64,000 nucleotides of DNA from Streptomyces alanosinicus (lineage in GTDB: Bacteria; Actinomycetota; Actinomycetes; Streptomycetales; Streptomycetaceae): positions 1-64,000 of the forward strand of contig NZ_BMVG01000034.1 of NCBI RefSeq assembly GCF_014650595.1. The letters are read 5' to 3'. A program made the translations under genes and the position numbers. Positions 50,468 through 59,403 of this stretch are shown here, piece after piece. How positions within the stretch are numbered: position 1 is the stretch's first letter; every line of letters begins with the position of its first letter. The notes below the pieces were generated by a model. The model saw nothing but the letters and a program-made list of their open reading frames with translations. It was not told where the DNA came from and ran no database searches.

Positions 50468-51462
50468 CCGGGTACCGTGACGCCCACAATCCAGTCCCCG
50501 ACGGCGCCGCCGACCAGCCCGCCGGAGAACACGGCATGACACGGCGTCAACTCATCCGGCACGCGGGATGGTTCGGCGGGGCCGTCGTGCTGACCGTGGC
50601 CGGCGGCGAGGTGATCAGCCACATCGCCGGCCCTCAGGACACCGTCGCCGAGACTGCCGAGGCCGCCGCGGTCACCAGCGGCGCTCTGCGGTTCGTACAG
50701 GTCTCCGACAGCCACATCGGCTTCCACGGGCCGGCGAACATGGACGTGGCCCGCTCATTCACCGCAGCGATCGATCAGGTCAACACACTCGGCTTCCGGC
50801 CCGACTTCGTCATGCACAGCGGCGACCTGACACACCTGTCCACGCCGGGCCAGTTCGACCAGGTCAGGCAGATGTTGTCCGGACTGCAGACGGACCGCGT
50901 CTTCACCGTGCCCGGCGAGCACGACTCCATCGGCGATGCGGGCCGCGCCTACCGGCAGATCTTCGGGCAGGGCACACTCGGCGACGGCTGGTACAGCTTC
51001 GACACCCACGGAGTGCACTTCATCGCCCTGGTCAACACCCTGAGCCTGGAGAAGCTGGGCCACCTCGGCACCGAGCAGATCGACTTCGTACGCAAGGATC
51101 TGGCGGGACTGCCATCGGACACCCCGATCGTGGTCTTCAGCCACATCCCGCTGTTCGCCATGTACCCCCAGTGGGGCTGGAGCACGGACGACGCGTTGAA
51201 AGTGATCGCACTCCTGCGCCGCTTCTCCTCGGTGACCTGTCTCAACGGACACGTGCACCAGCTGTTCACCAAGACAGAGGGCAATATCACCTTCCACTCC
51301 GCCACCACCACCGCCTACCCGCTGCCGAAGCCGGGACGGGCCCCCGCCCCCACCCCCCAGGTCGTCCCCGCCCGCCGGCTCAAGGCCGCGCTCGGCATTC
51401 GCACCGTGGGCTACCGGCAGGGCGACCGGGAACTGGCGATCAAGGACGAGAGGCTGGCCTGA
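50464..51462 (+). CDS. exported metallophosphoesterase
   Basis: A 332-residue calcineurin-like phosphoesterase. The N-terminus has a twin-arginine-like signal (MTRRQLIRHAGWFGGAVVL, residues 25-43) and the catalytic set is VSDSHIG, HSGDLTH, PGEHDS (variant of GNHD/E), FSHIPLF and NGHVHQ, which bind two metal ions. The start at 50464 overlaps the cupredoxin stop; a second Met at residue 25 is the likely signal start. Substrate unknown. Operon position suggests extracytoplasmic action together with the copper protein. Confidence 0.88.
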   Translation: MTGYRDAHNPVPDGAADQPAGEHGMTRRQLIRHAGWFGGAVVLTVAGGEVISHIAGPQDTVAETAEAAAVTSGALRFVQVSDSHIGFHGPANMDVARSFTAAIDQVNTLGFRPDFVMHSGDLTHLSTPGQFDQVRQMLSGLQTDRVFTVPGEHDSIGDAGRAYRQIFGQGTLGDGWYSFDTHGVHFIALVNTLSLEKLGHLGTEQIDFVRKDLAGLPSDTPIVVFSHIPLFAMYPQWGWSTDDALKVIALLRRFSSVTCLNGHVHQLFTKTEGNITFHSATTTAYPLPKPGRAPAPTPQVVPARRLKAALGIRTVGYRQGDRELAIKDERLA

Positions 51463-51561
51463 GCGCCTGATCCGGCAAACCGCGCCACGGCGCTCTGACG
51501 GGTCGGGGGCGGTTCCTCGTCTTGGCCCACAGGGACAGAACGAGGGCGCGTTCGCGGCCCC

Positions 51562-51996
51562 TCAGTCGAGACAGAACTCGTTGCCCTCGATGTCCTGCAT
51601 CACGAGGCATGACTCGTTGTCACCATCGGCAGGCAGCAGTCGCACGCGTACCGCGCCGAGCGCAATGAGTCGCGCGCATTCGGCCTCGAGTACGGCGAGG
51701 CGCTGTTCACCCACGAGCCCGGTGCCGACCCGCACATCAAGATGCAGCCGATTCTTGACGACCTTCCCTTCGGGAACGCGCTGGAAGTAAAGTCGCGGGC
51801 CCACACCTGAGGGATCACTGCATGCGAACCATGCGTCCTGATCCTCAGGTGGCAGCGAGCAATTGAAATCGTCCCAGGTGGCAAACCCCTCCGGCGGCGG
51901 CGGTGCGACGTACCCCAACACCTCGCACCAAAAACGAGCGACGCGCTCAGGTTCCGCGCAGTCGAAGGTGACTTGGAACTGCTTGATCGATGCCAT
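51562..51996 (-). CDS. VOC/glyoxalase-superfamily protein
   Basis: A 144-residue protein of the vicinal-oxygen-chelate fold: KQFQVTFDCAEPERVARFWC at the start, GPRLYFQRVPEGKVVKNRLHLDV in the middle, and VMQDIEGNEFCLD at the end, with His in NRLHLD and Glu in EGNEF as probable metal ligands. This subgroup resembles the glyoxalase-like 6 family. ATG at 51996; the 20-residue longer frame has no homology. Substrate not predictable. Confidence 0.85.
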   Translation of the reverse strand: MASIKQFQVTFDCAEPERVARFWCEVLGYVAPPPPEGFATWDDFNCSLPPEDQDAWFACSDPSGVGPRLYFQRVPEGKVVKNRLHLDVRVGTGLVGEQRLAVLEAECARLIALGAVRVRLLPADGDNESCLVMQDIEGNEFCLD

Positions 51997-52156
51997 CGGC
52001 CCACCATAGTGGCGCGGGGGCTCGATCTGGCACGGCGTCATCTTCACCGGTCTCATGGTCGCCGCGGGATTCCTGCCGGCCGTCGCGTCCCTGGTCGCCT
52101 CCCACTTCGCGGTCGTGGGCCTCGTCGTCCGCCTCGCCTACGGCGCCGTGCTCGGG

Positions 52157-53635
52157 TCAGGCGGCAGCCGGCGCCGAGCGGTGGTGTCGGTGCAGCAATC
52201 GTTGCGCCGGAGTGGTGCGCAGGCACGCGGCGAGTGTGATGACCGCGGCTGCTGCGCCGTACGCCCATGCCTGGAGGGGGAAGCCGGGGAGCAGACGGCC
52301 GGCGAGGTAGAGGACGGTTCCGGCCAGGGTGACGGTCAGCCACTCCCAGCGGCCGTCGAGGGCGACGAGGGCGACCACGAGCAGGGAGTACCAGGGGTAG
52401 TTGGGTGAGATCAGGAGCAGGGCCGTGCCCGTGAGCAGCAGGGCGCCGCGCCAGGGGCGAGCGGGATCCCCCCGCAGCCACACATAGATCGCGGTCAGGG
52501 CGAGCAGCACGACCGCGGCCACGCCCGCGGCGGCGTCCGGCAGCAGAAGGCGCAGCAGGGCGAAGCGTTGTACGTCGCCCGGTTCGTAGCCCTCCTCCTG
52601 GAGGTAGCCGGGCAGGTAGCCGAGGACGCCGGTGCCGGAGGCGAGGACGTAGGGCAGGTAGGCGAGTGCGACTGCGCCGACCGCTGCCGATGCCACGCGG
52701 AGGACCCGAGCCGGGCTGCGCTGCCCCGACAGCGCGCCGGGCAGAGCGAGGACGGGCAGAACCTTCACCGCGATCGCGGCGCCGAGGAGTGCGCCGCGTC
52801 GGGTACCTGCGGCGGTACCCAGGGCGAGCACGGTGAGCAGGACACCGAGCGTGTCGATGTGGGCGTTGTTGACCGCCTCGAAGGCGACAGCAGGGCACCA
52901 GGCCCACAGCGCGGCCCGGGCCGGGGCCCGCTGCGGATCGCCACGCCGGCGCACCACCGTGAGCAGGGCAAGGGTGGTGCCGAACGCCAGGACGGCGCCG
53001 CCGATCTGGATCGGCTTGTGGCGGCTGCCGGGCGGGGAGAGGGCGTGGACGGCGAGGAACCAGCCCTCGGCCACGGGTGGGTAGATGGTGGGGACGGTGG
53101 GGCGGTTGATCCGCACGCACAGCCCGGTGTCGGTGCGGTGCAGGCCCCAGCCTGTACAGGAACCATGGGTGGGGAAGAGCCAGTTGTCGCGCAGGCCGGA
53201 AAGCCGCGGTGCGGCGGGTGGGTGGGCGTAGGGCGAGATGCCGGCGGCCTGGACGCGGCCGTCCCAGGCGTAGCGGAACATGTCGTCGCTGGTACGGGGC
53301 GGGGCGGCGAGGGCCGCGACGGCGACGGCGACCGCACCCGTCAGGACCAGGACGCTCGCCGCGCGCGCCGGGACCTTGCGCACGGCCCATACGGCGGCGC
53401 CGAACAGTGCCCAGGCAACGGCATACCCGGCAAGGACGTGGCCAGGGTTGCTCTGATTGTCGCCGGCCCGGACGGTGTCGGCGACGACGGCCGCGAGCGC
53501 GGCGAGGAGTACGGCGGTGATGGCGATACGCGCCCGCCCACGACCGGTGGCGTGGCTCACGAGCACGGCGGGGTGCCCGGACCGGGGCTCGGCCCGCCCG
53601 GGGTGCGCCCGGCGTTGGGTGACGGCACGCGTCAT
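52157..53635 (-). CDS. polyprenyl-phosphate-mannose-dependent mannosyltransferase-like membrane protein (GT87-like)
   Basis: A 492-residue membrane protein with about ten to twelve hydrophobic segments. The acidic pair in RTSDDMFRYAWDGRVQAAG, after the second or third helix, is the GT-C catalytic loop, followed by SPYAHPP and TIYPPVAEGWF. Such enzymes (DUF2029/GT87) transfer mannose from a lipid-linked donor to cell-envelope glycans. The gene follows, with a 4-base overlap, a truncated family 2 glycosyltransferase gene, a pairing usual for these loci. Confidence 0.85.
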   Translation of the reverse strand: MTRAVTQRRAHPGRAEPRSGHPAVLVSHATGRGRARIAITAVLLAALAAVVADTVRAGDNQSNPGHVLAGYAVAWALFGAAVWAVRKVPARAASVLVLTGAVAVAVAALAAPPRTSDDMFRYAWDGRVQAAGISPYAHPPAAPRLSGLRDNWLFPTHGSCTGWGLHRTDTGLCVRINRPTVPTIYPPVAEGWFLAVHALSPPGSRHKPIQIGGAVLAFGTTLALLTVVRRRGDPQRAPARAALWAWCPAVAFEAVNNAHIDTLGVLLTVLALGTAAGTRRGALLGAAIAVKVLPVLALPGALSGQRSPARVLRVASAAVGAVALAYLPYVLASGTGVLGYLPGYLQEEGYEPGDVQRFALLRLLLPDAAAGVAAVVLLALTAIYVWLRGDPARPWRGALLLTGTALLLISPNYPWYSLLVVALVALDGRWEWLTVTLAGTVLYLAGRLLPGFPLQAWAYGAAAAVITLAACLRTTPAQRLLHRHHRSAPAAA

Positions 53636-54027
53636 GGCTGGTCGATCCCTCCGATATGCGGGGCAAGGGCCCGGAGGGCCTCACGATGCGGGGCAGGGGC
53701 CTGGAGTACCTCACGGCGAGCGGCCCGCATCGGGCCGAGGTCGTGCAGGCGTAGTCCGCCACATCGCCGGATCAGCCGCGCTGGCTCCCGGTCGGCCGAC
53801 CTTGCGTGCGGGGGCCGGGCACCGAAGTCTCGGCGCGGCTCACGCGCCACATGTGCCCCGACAGCGCGGGCTATGTCCGCCGAGTTGCCCGTGGAGCGGG
53901 TGTCGACGACGATCGCGCGCCGGACCGAGGGTATGCGGCCCAGCACCCACGGATTGACCTCGGCCTCGTCGGGGCAGGGCAGCACCACGTCAACGGGAGC
54001 GGACGAAGGGGAGGGTGTCTCGATCAC
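53632..54027 (-). pseudogene. truncated family 2 glycosyltransferase
   Basis: The 131-residue frame begins like a GT2 enzyme: PVDVVLPCPDEAEVNPWVLG, RAIVVDTRSTGNSADIARAV, VAREPRRDFGA, and then jumps to LRLHDLGPMRAARREVL, a motif normally found about 80-90 residues further on. The donor-binding DxD region between them is missing, and the C-terminus is short. It overlaps the mannosyltransferase start by ATGA, so it was the first gene of an operon. An internal deletion is the simplest explanation; activity is unlikely. Confidence 0.7.
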
Positions 54028-54226
54028 CTCACCCACCCTACGGACGCAAAACAGGCATAAGGGATTCGGTGATCTTACGGACCGCTGACGTCCGCGGCCG
54101 CTGCCGCCGAACCGCCTGCCGTGGTGCTGCTGGACCTGATCCCACCCGTCCGACGCTCGTGCCGCCCGCGCCGCCCGCCCGCACGGCACACCGAGGCCGA
54201 CGAGGCGGTGCGGTCGGTCGGCGGAC

Positions 54227-54652
54227 TCAGGACGGCGGACGGCGCCGATGCCGGCTGAATCCCTTCGCGGCGAGCACGAGCGCGGTGACCGTGGCCACTG
54301 TCAGCAGCGTGAGCAGCCAGTTGCGCGGATAGTCCAGCGGCAGAACCGAGGAGTTGGCCCTGGGCCCCGGGCGCAGCAGCACCGGCAGTGCCACGGCCGT
54401 CAACGCGCCCGCCACCAGCAGCGCCCCGCGGACGGGCCCGCGCACGCCGCCGCGGACCAGGACCAGCCCGGCGAGCAGCACCAGCGGCGCGATGAACGCG
54501 TCGTGCAGGACCAGGGCCCCGCCGAGCCAGACCAGGACGTCCATCAGATCGGGCACGTCCAGCAGCGACGACGCCCCCACGCCCATGAGCGCCAGTCCGG
54601 CCACGCCGGCCAGCACCCGTGTCACGCTCACCTTCGCGCGCCTGGGCTTCAT
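54227..54652 (-). CDS. small membrane protein of unknown function
   Basis: A 141-residue protein with four predicted hydrophobic segments (VLAGVAGLALMGVGASSLL; MDVLVWLGGALVLHDAFIA; VRGALLVAGALTAVALPVLL; WLLTLLTVATVTALVLAAK) and basic ends. Its ATG overlaps the stop of the molybdopterin-oxidoreductase gene, so it is probably translated with it and may sit in the same membrane complex. I do not recognise a family with a known role. Confidence 0.75.
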   Translation of the reverse strand: MKPRRAKVSVTRVLAGVAGLALMGVGASSLLDVPDLMDVLVWLGGALVLHDAFIAPLVLLAGLVLVRGGVRGPVRGALLVAGALTAVALPVLLRPGPRANSSVLPLDYPRNWLLTLLTVATVTALVLAAKGFSRHRRRPPS

Positions 54653-55803
54653 GACAGCACCTCCAGTCGGCCGACCCACTTGGTCTGCAGCACACCGGGC
54701 CGGTTCGGCGCGATGAGGCGGGCCGGGTAACCGTGGTCGGGTGTGAGTTCCTCTCCGTTGAGGCGCAGCGCGAGCAGGGTGAGCGGGTCGCGGGCTTGCT
54801 CGTGACTCATCTCGGAGACCCGGTAGCCGCCGCGGAGTTGCAACGACACCACCCGCACGCGCGCGTGCGACGGGGCGCCGGCCCGCTCCAGCAGGTCCGT
54901 CACGCGCACACCGGTCCAATGCGCCGACTTGCTCCAGCCCTCCACACAGGCGATCGGCAGTTCCACCTCACGCTGCGGCAGGCCGCGCAATTCTGCCAGC
55001 GTCAGTGTGTAGGGCCGCGGCCCGTCCACCACCAGACGGTAGGACTCATCGGGTATCCGGCCGACGCCGGCCGCAGCCGCGGTGCGGTTGACCGGCAGGC
55101 CCTGCGGGCCGTGGTCCGGGTGGCGGGGCGCGAGCAGATCGAGCTTCTTCAGCGGGGTGAAGGACTGGCCGACCGTGGTCAGCGTGACCGCACCCACCGC
55201 CGCGGCCACCGCGGCCAGCAGCGAGCGCCGGTCGGGGGCGTCCTCGGCGGACAGGGCGAGCGTTCCGGGTGACCGTCGGCTCCAGTGTGCCTTGATCTCG
55301 GGGGCCTTGACGGCGATGTGCAGCACCAGCGCACCGGCCACCAGCCAGGCAACCGCGTAGTGCACAGGCACGAACGAGAACGGCCACGGGTACCACTGAG
55401 CGGTGTTCAGCAGCCCGGTGACCAGCTCGAACGCCGCTCCCGCCACCAGCAGTCCGATCGACAGCCGCTCCAGTGCGTGCAGCACCGAGCGCACCGGCGG
55501 CCAGTCGAACAGCCGCGGGTACACCGCCCACAACTTGGCCGGCAGCAGGGGAATGGCGGCGATGCCGGAGGCGACGTGCAGGCCCTGGGTGAGCCGGTAG
55601 CCCCACGCCGGGCGGCTCGGCAGCTCGTTGGCCAGCCAGCCCGGCGGATGCTGCAGGAAGTGGCTGATCAGTCCGGTGACGAAGCACACGGCGAACGCCA
55701 GGCCCAGCCACCGCCCGATCGAGGTCGCCGTCCGGGCGTCGTGCAACCGCCCCCTGAACACCGGCGGCCGGAGCGAAAGAATGCGCGATCTCATGTCTTC
55801 CAT
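54649..55803 (-). CDS. cytochrome b561-like/molybdopterin sulfite-oxidase-type fusion oxidoreductase
   Basis: A 384-residue protein. The N-terminal half has four membrane segments with His residues (FVTGLISHFLQHPPGWL, GLHVASGIAAI, VPVHYAVAWLVAGALVLHIA), resembling a diheme cytochrome b. The C-terminal 170 residues are a molybdopterin domain of the sulfite oxidase type with the presumed Mo-coordinating Cys in PIACVEGWSK and VSLQLRGGYRVSEM. It would oxidise a small substrate outside and feed electrons to the membrane. The start at 55803 or 55794 is uncertain. Coupled to the small membrane protein gene. Confidence 0.85.
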   Translation of the reverse strand: MEDMRSRILSLRPPVFRGRLHDARTATSIGRWLGLAFAVCFVTGLISHFLQHPPGWLANELPSRPAWGYRLTQGLHVASGIAAIPLLPAKLWAVYPRLFDWPPVRSVLHALERLSIGLLVAGAAFELVTGLLNTAQWYPWPFSFVPVHYAVAWLVAGALVLHIAVKAPEIKAHWSRRSPGTLALSAEDAPDRRSLLAAVAAAVGAVTLTTVGQSFTPLKKLDLLAPRHPDHGPQGLPVNRTAAAAGVGRIPDESYRLVVDGPRPYTLTLAELRGLPQREVELPIACVEGWSKSAHWTGVRVTDLLERAGAPSHARVRVVSLQLRGGYRVSEMSHEQARDPLTLLALRLNGEELTPDHGYPARLIAPNRPGVLQTKWVGRLEVLS

Positions 55804-55949
55804 CACAGCCGCCGCGACCTCGCAACGGAATGTCCGACGCCCTTACGGAACACGGACATCATGTCCGGCATACGGTTCCGGTATGAAGCGTCGATCTCGG
55901 ACGCGGCCAGGGCTTCGGGCGCGTCCGGAGCGTGACCCGAAGGCTTCGT

Positions 55950-56477
55950 TCAGACGTTCGGGCAGTTGCCGGGGTACCAGTTGCCCCAGGGCGTGCCGGT
56001 GCCGTAATACCAGTACGTGCCCTTGGCGTAGGAACCGCAGCCATTGAGCGTCGCCTCAGCCTGCCAAGCGTCGGGGCTCGCGTGATGGATCTCCACCGGG
56101 TAGGAGTAGGCGTCCTTCGTGTAGGTCTGGTACCACTCCGAACCGCTGTCGTTGGAGTAGGGAGAGTACTGCCAGACATTGATCCACTTTCCGGGGTACG
56201 CGCTCTGAAATGCGCTGGCCCACTGGAAGTGCCCGCGGGCGTTGACCACACCACCACCGCAGCTTTGGTACTGCTGCTCAACCTCTCCGACGTAGATGTA
56301 ACCACCGTCGCTCCGTTGCATGTAAAGGCTTCCGGGCTCACCGACGTCGTACCAGGTCGCGCCGCAGTCACCGTCCGCGTGGGCGGCGCCGGCGGTGGCG
56401 AGGGTCGTGCCACCGGCAAGTGCGAGGGAGGCGACGGCCATGGCAACGGCGCCTCGGGTCTTGGCGAACTTGAGCAT
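55950..56477 (-). CDS. small secreted protein of unknown function
   Basis: A 175-residue protein with a signal peptide (VAMAVASLALAGGTTLATAG, cleavage likely after AAHA at about 35). The mature part is rich in Tyr, Trp, Ser and Gly and contains four Cys (DCGATW, YQSCGGG, NGCGSYA, PGNCPNV), which could form two disulfides. No family recognised. ATG at 56477 with a TAGGAGACAG leader. A second small secreted protein gene lies 97 bases upstream on the same strand. Confidence 0.75.
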   Translation of the reverse strand: MLKFAKTRGAVAMAVASLALAGGTTLATAGAAHADGDCGATWYDVGEPGSLYMQRSDGGYIYVGEVEQQYQSCGGGVVNARGHFQWASAFQSAYPGKWINVWQYSPYSNDSGSEWYQTYTKDAYSYPVEIHHASPDAWQAEATLNGCGSYAKGTYWYYGTGTPWGNWYPGNCPNV

Positions 56478-56574
56478 GACTACTGTCTCCTAGCCTGCTG
56501 TCAGAATTCCTGTCGTTGTCCACCCAGGGGGTGCGGTCGGCGGCCATCGCCCGGCCCGCGAACCGCGAAGGATT

Positions 56575-57006
56575 TCAGTCGTATCTCCTACTGCACTGGA
56601 CCTCGGCGCCAGTCGTCACGTCCTGGACGCAGACCTGCACCTCAAGCAGGGCACCGGTGTCCGTGGGCCCGTGCCACCACGTGGGTGTGCTCGCACCTGT
56701 GTTGGGCGCGTAGGTGTCGGCGTAGGTGTAGGACGAGCCGGCGCCCGGTGTTTCGTAGGCGTTCCACTGGATGATGCTGATCCGGCAGTCGTCGTAGGCG
56801 TGGTCCCAAGTGTGTCCGGTGACATGGTTGGTGTCCCATGTTGTCCAGCCATAGCAGTTGCCGGACCAGTCGGACCAGTTGTAGCCGGCTGCCTGGGCGT
56901 TCGGGGCCAGCAGGACCCCGGTGGTCACGGTCGCGAGAGTGCACAGAGCGGCTGCGGCGGTTCGTCGGCCGCCTTGCGGCCAGCGCTGGTGCGTTCGACG
57001 GGGCAT
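56575..57006 (-). CDS. small secreted protein of unknown function
   Basis: A 143-residue protein with a basic N-terminus, a hydrophobic signal segment (TAAAALCTLATVTTGVLLAP) and a likely cleavage after AQA at 39. The mature part is Trp/Tyr/Thr-rich with Cys in SGNCYGW, YDDCRIS, VQVCVQD and VQCSRRYD. It resembles its downstream neighbour in size and composition but not in sequence that I can align. ATG at 57006 with GGAGGAG upstream. Function unknown. Confidence 0.75.
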   Translation of the reverse strand: MPRRTHQRWPQGGRRTAAAALCTLATVTTGVLLAPNAQAAGYNWSDWSGNCYGWTTWDTNHVTGHTWDHAYDDCRISIIQWNAYETPGAGSSYTYADTYAPNTGASTPTWWHGPTDTGALLEVQVCVQDVTTGAEVQCSRRYD

Positions 57007-57236
57007 GAACTCCTCCTCCTGTGATGCCTTGCCTGGGCGGCGCCGGCTTCGTCTGTCGACCGCGCAGCGCGCGCTGATGATGGATCGAACGTCGGCGGTC
57101 GGTCAGCGGCTAGTTGAACCAGCCCGTGGATGCGCCACCGGTCCGGTGCCCGGTCTCCGTCGCGTTGAACGACCCCTGGAACGGCCCGGAACATCGTCAT
57201 GTGTTCCACCGCCAACCTAGGGCCGAGAACGCTTCA

Positions 57237-57295
57237 TGTGGAGTGTCCAATTGCACGGTGAAGACGGGGTTCCGGTGCCGCAGTGCACAGCGAGC
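57237..57295. repeat. 59-bp dispersed repeat, copy B
   Basis: Matches 41731-41789 at 50 of 59 positions with no gap; the right-hand 28 bases are identical. It lies in the 620-base gap between a secreted-protein gene and the nucleotidyltransferase gene. The rest of that gap (57296-57626) has short open frames but none I can support as a gene. Confidence 0.8.
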
Positions 57296-57626
57296 CGGGT
57301 CCCACCGAGGCTGTGGCAGTTCTACGACGAACCGAGCCGGGGGCGCCGGTCGAGGTCGCCTCGATGGAGAACGATCCGGACGGGCTGTTCAGCGCCCGCT
57401 GCCACCCCTTGGCTCCCTCCGAGGCCCCGGCTCACCTCGTTGCGGGCGGCGCTGGAGGAGGCGTCGGCCGAGGAGGGCTTCCGCAGGACGTTGGTCTTCC
57501 CCCGGGAACGCCGGCGATCGTGGCCACTGTGGTGCCCGACAGCAGCACGGCGGTGCGATTCGCGGACGCCACGCCGCCTTGGAAATCGACTCGGTGGAAG
57601 ACAACAGCACATGGCACAGTGACCCC

Positions 57627-58433
57627 GTGAACGAACGAGGGCTGGACCAGGACGGAACGATCGCACGCGAAGGCGCGCTGGACCGAGTGCCAGCAGCGTT
57701 CATCCCCGTGGTCGATGCCGCCCGGGCTCGCATCGCCGAGACGTTCGGCGGAACGCGTCTGCACAGCGCCTACCTCTACGGCAGCATTCCTCGTGGCACC
57801 GCCACCCCCGGAGTCTCCGACCTCGACCTCCAACTCGCCCTCCACGACGAGCCCACAGAGACCGACCGCGCCGACAGCAAGACGATCGAGACGACACTCG
57901 ACCGGACATTCGCGCAGATCGATGGCGTCGGAATCCTGCTGACCAGCACGCGGGTTCTGCTCAGTGACCTCGAACGTCACGACGGCGGATTCTTCATCGC
58001 CTGCCTCTGCACCCCATTGCTGGGACCCGACCTCGCAGAACAGCTGCCCCGTTACCGCCCCACCACCCTCCTCGCACGCGAGACCAACGGTGACCTCGCC
58101 CGCGTGCTTCCACAGTGGCGTGCCAAAGCAGCGGAAGCCACCACGGACGCCGATCGCCGGATGCTCGGCCGTCTCGTCGGCCGTCGTATCCTCCGCACGG
58201 GATTCACCCTGGTCATGCCGCGCTGGGGCGGCTGGACCAGCGACCTCGACCAGTCCGCCGAACTCTTCGGCCGCTACTACCCCCAGCGCGCCGAGCAGAT
58301 GCGAGTCGCCGCGTCCATCGGCCGCACACCCTCACCCGACCCGACGGTGCTCGGGATGCTCCTCAACGACCTCGGCCCGTGGCTCGCAGCCGAATACGCC
58401 GCCGTACACGGCGAGAAGGCCCCGCGCCCCTGA
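57627..58433 (+). CDS. nucleotidyltransferase-domain protein
   Basis: A 268-residue protein of the pol-beta nucleotidyltransferase superfamily. The motif YLYGSIPRGTATPGVSDLDL (G-S-x-x-R-G then S-D-x-D) sits at about residues 49-68, and a third carboxylate is plausible in the strand around IDGVGILL. The C-terminal 120 residues are helical and could bind the acceptor, as in kanamycin-type or MNT enzymes. GTG at 57627 has no good ribosome site; the frame is open to 57114 but passes through repeat B. No HEPN partner is adjacent. Confidence 0.78.
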   Translation: MNERGLDQDGTIAREGALDRVPAAFIPVVDAARARIAETFGGTRLHSAYLYGSIPRGTATPGVSDLDLQLALHDEPTETDRADSKTIETTLDRTFAQIDGVGILLTSTRVLLSDLERHDGGFFIACLCTPLLGPDLAEQLPRYRPTTLLARETNGDLARVLPQWRAKAAEATTDADRRMLGRLVGRRILRTGFTLVMPRWGGWTSDLDQSAELFGRYYPQRAEQMRVAASIGRTPSPDPTVLGMLLNDLGPWLAAEYAAVHGEKAPRP

Positions 58434-58463
58434 GGCACGCCCCACACCACCAAAACCCGTCGA

Positions 58464-58541
58464 ACCAGGCTCTACGCGTCCGCCGGGCAGAACATGAAAC
58501 TCCCGGTCATCATCGCGATGTCGGATGAGGAGGACACGGGC
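58464..58541 (-). pseudogene. Nudix hydrolase fragment
   Basis: ARVLLIRHRDDDREFHVLPG followed by GRVEPGS resembles the strand-loop start of a Nudix domain up to the beginning of its Nudix box, then ends. The upstream part of the frame is Cys/Arg-rich and not homologous. With the adjacent transposase fragment this is a small patchwork of relics. Confidence 0.35.
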
Positions 58542-58623
58542 ACACGCAGCCGGGATGCCGCGTCGGCTTCCGCCCCGGCGGCAGCGTCGCCATACGCAGG
58601 GGCATGGGCCCCAGCAAGAACCT

Positions 58624-58668
58624 GACCGGCAGAAGCCTCCGCAACCGTTCCCACTCCGCATCACTCAG
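58624..58668 (-). mobile_element. IS5-type transposase N-terminal fragment
   Basis: LSDAEWERLRRLLPV, the opening residues of many IS5-group transposases, is encoded here and immediately diverges. It overlaps the last codons of the ricin-type lectin gene. Only 15 residues match, so confidence is low. Confidence 0.35.
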
Positions 58669-59219
58669 ATGTACTTGAGGGTCCACTTCTGATTGGGCAG
58701 TCCCTGATCGTCGTTGGTCACGACCGGGGACTCGTTCGCGCCGTTCCAGCCGCGGTCGGGCTCAAGGACGCGGCCGAAGAGGTTCGCGATGCGTGCCGGG
58801 TCGGACTGGTTCGCCGGGTCGACGTACCAGAGTTGGTCGACGTCGGTGAAGCCCCTGTCGCAGGGCGACAGCCAGGTCGCCCAGCCGCTCGGGCCCTGCG
58901 CGTAGCCCGCGAGGCACTCGCCGTTCCTGCGGCTCACCATGTGGTAGCGGCCCTGGCCGTCGGCGACCAGGTCCCAGAGCTGGTATGCGTCCGTGGTGCA
59001 GTCCCACACTCGCACACGGTCGTCATCGGCCGGGAAGCCCATGCAGCGGCCGGTGCCCTGGTTTCTGACCTGGAACGGTCCGACCGCGCGGAGGGCTAAG
59101 GCCGCCGGGGCCGTCTCCGCGGGGGTCTGTGGTGCGGCCGCTCCGACGCCCGGGACTGCCGCCGCAAGGATGGCAGCCAATGTCGTCGCCAGCATGGCGA
59201 GTCGTTTGCGTGGCTTCAC
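58665..59219 (-). CDS. secreted ricin-type beta-trefoil lectin-like protein
   Basis: A 184-residue exported protein: signal peptide (LAMLATTLAAILAAAVPGVG, cleavage near AAA at 28), then one domain with the repeating pattern of ricin-B folds: FQVRNQGTGRCMGFPADDD, VWDCTTDAYQLWDLV, YHMVSRRNGECLAGYAQGP and LPNQKWTLKYI. The paired Cys (RCMG/WDC and ECLAG/SPC) fit the fold's disulfides. It probably binds a carbohydrate at the cell surface. No catalytic domain is attached. ATG at 59219 with GGGGAG upstream. Confidence 0.8.
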   Translation of the reverse strand: MKPRKRLAMLATTLAAILAAAVPGVGAAAPQTPAETAPAALALRAVGPFQVRNQGTGRCMGFPADDDRVRVWDCTTDAYQLWDLVADGQGRYHMVSRRNGECLAGYAQGPSGWATWLSPCDRGFTDVDQLWYVDPANQSDPARIANLFGRVLEPDRGWNGANESPVVTNDDQGLPNQKWTLKYI

Positions 59220-59403
59220 GAGTCTCCCCTTTTCGACTGTTTACGAGGCCGTCAGCGAAGGCTCCCGCCCCCGCGCCCCCGCTCGAAAGGGGTCCCGCCC
59301 TGAAACCCCCCTTATAGGTGGTGCGGGAGCCGCCCCTTCTCAAACCGCCATCAACACACCAGGACAGACACCACCACCCACACCAACTGGCGCCCTCTGA
59401 ATC

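Noticed and set aside
52055..52160. A hydrophobic plus-strand frame (GLMVAAGFLPAVASLVASHF) between the VOC and mannosyltransferase genes
   Set aside because: It is about 35 residues long with no start site or family, and it runs into the antisense of the mannosyltransferase. It may be a membrane-protein relic, but this is not supported.
57114..57626. A long N-terminal extension of the nucleotidyltransferase gene
   Set aside because: It passes through dispersed repeat B and low-quality coding sequence. The domain begins shortly after GTG 57627.
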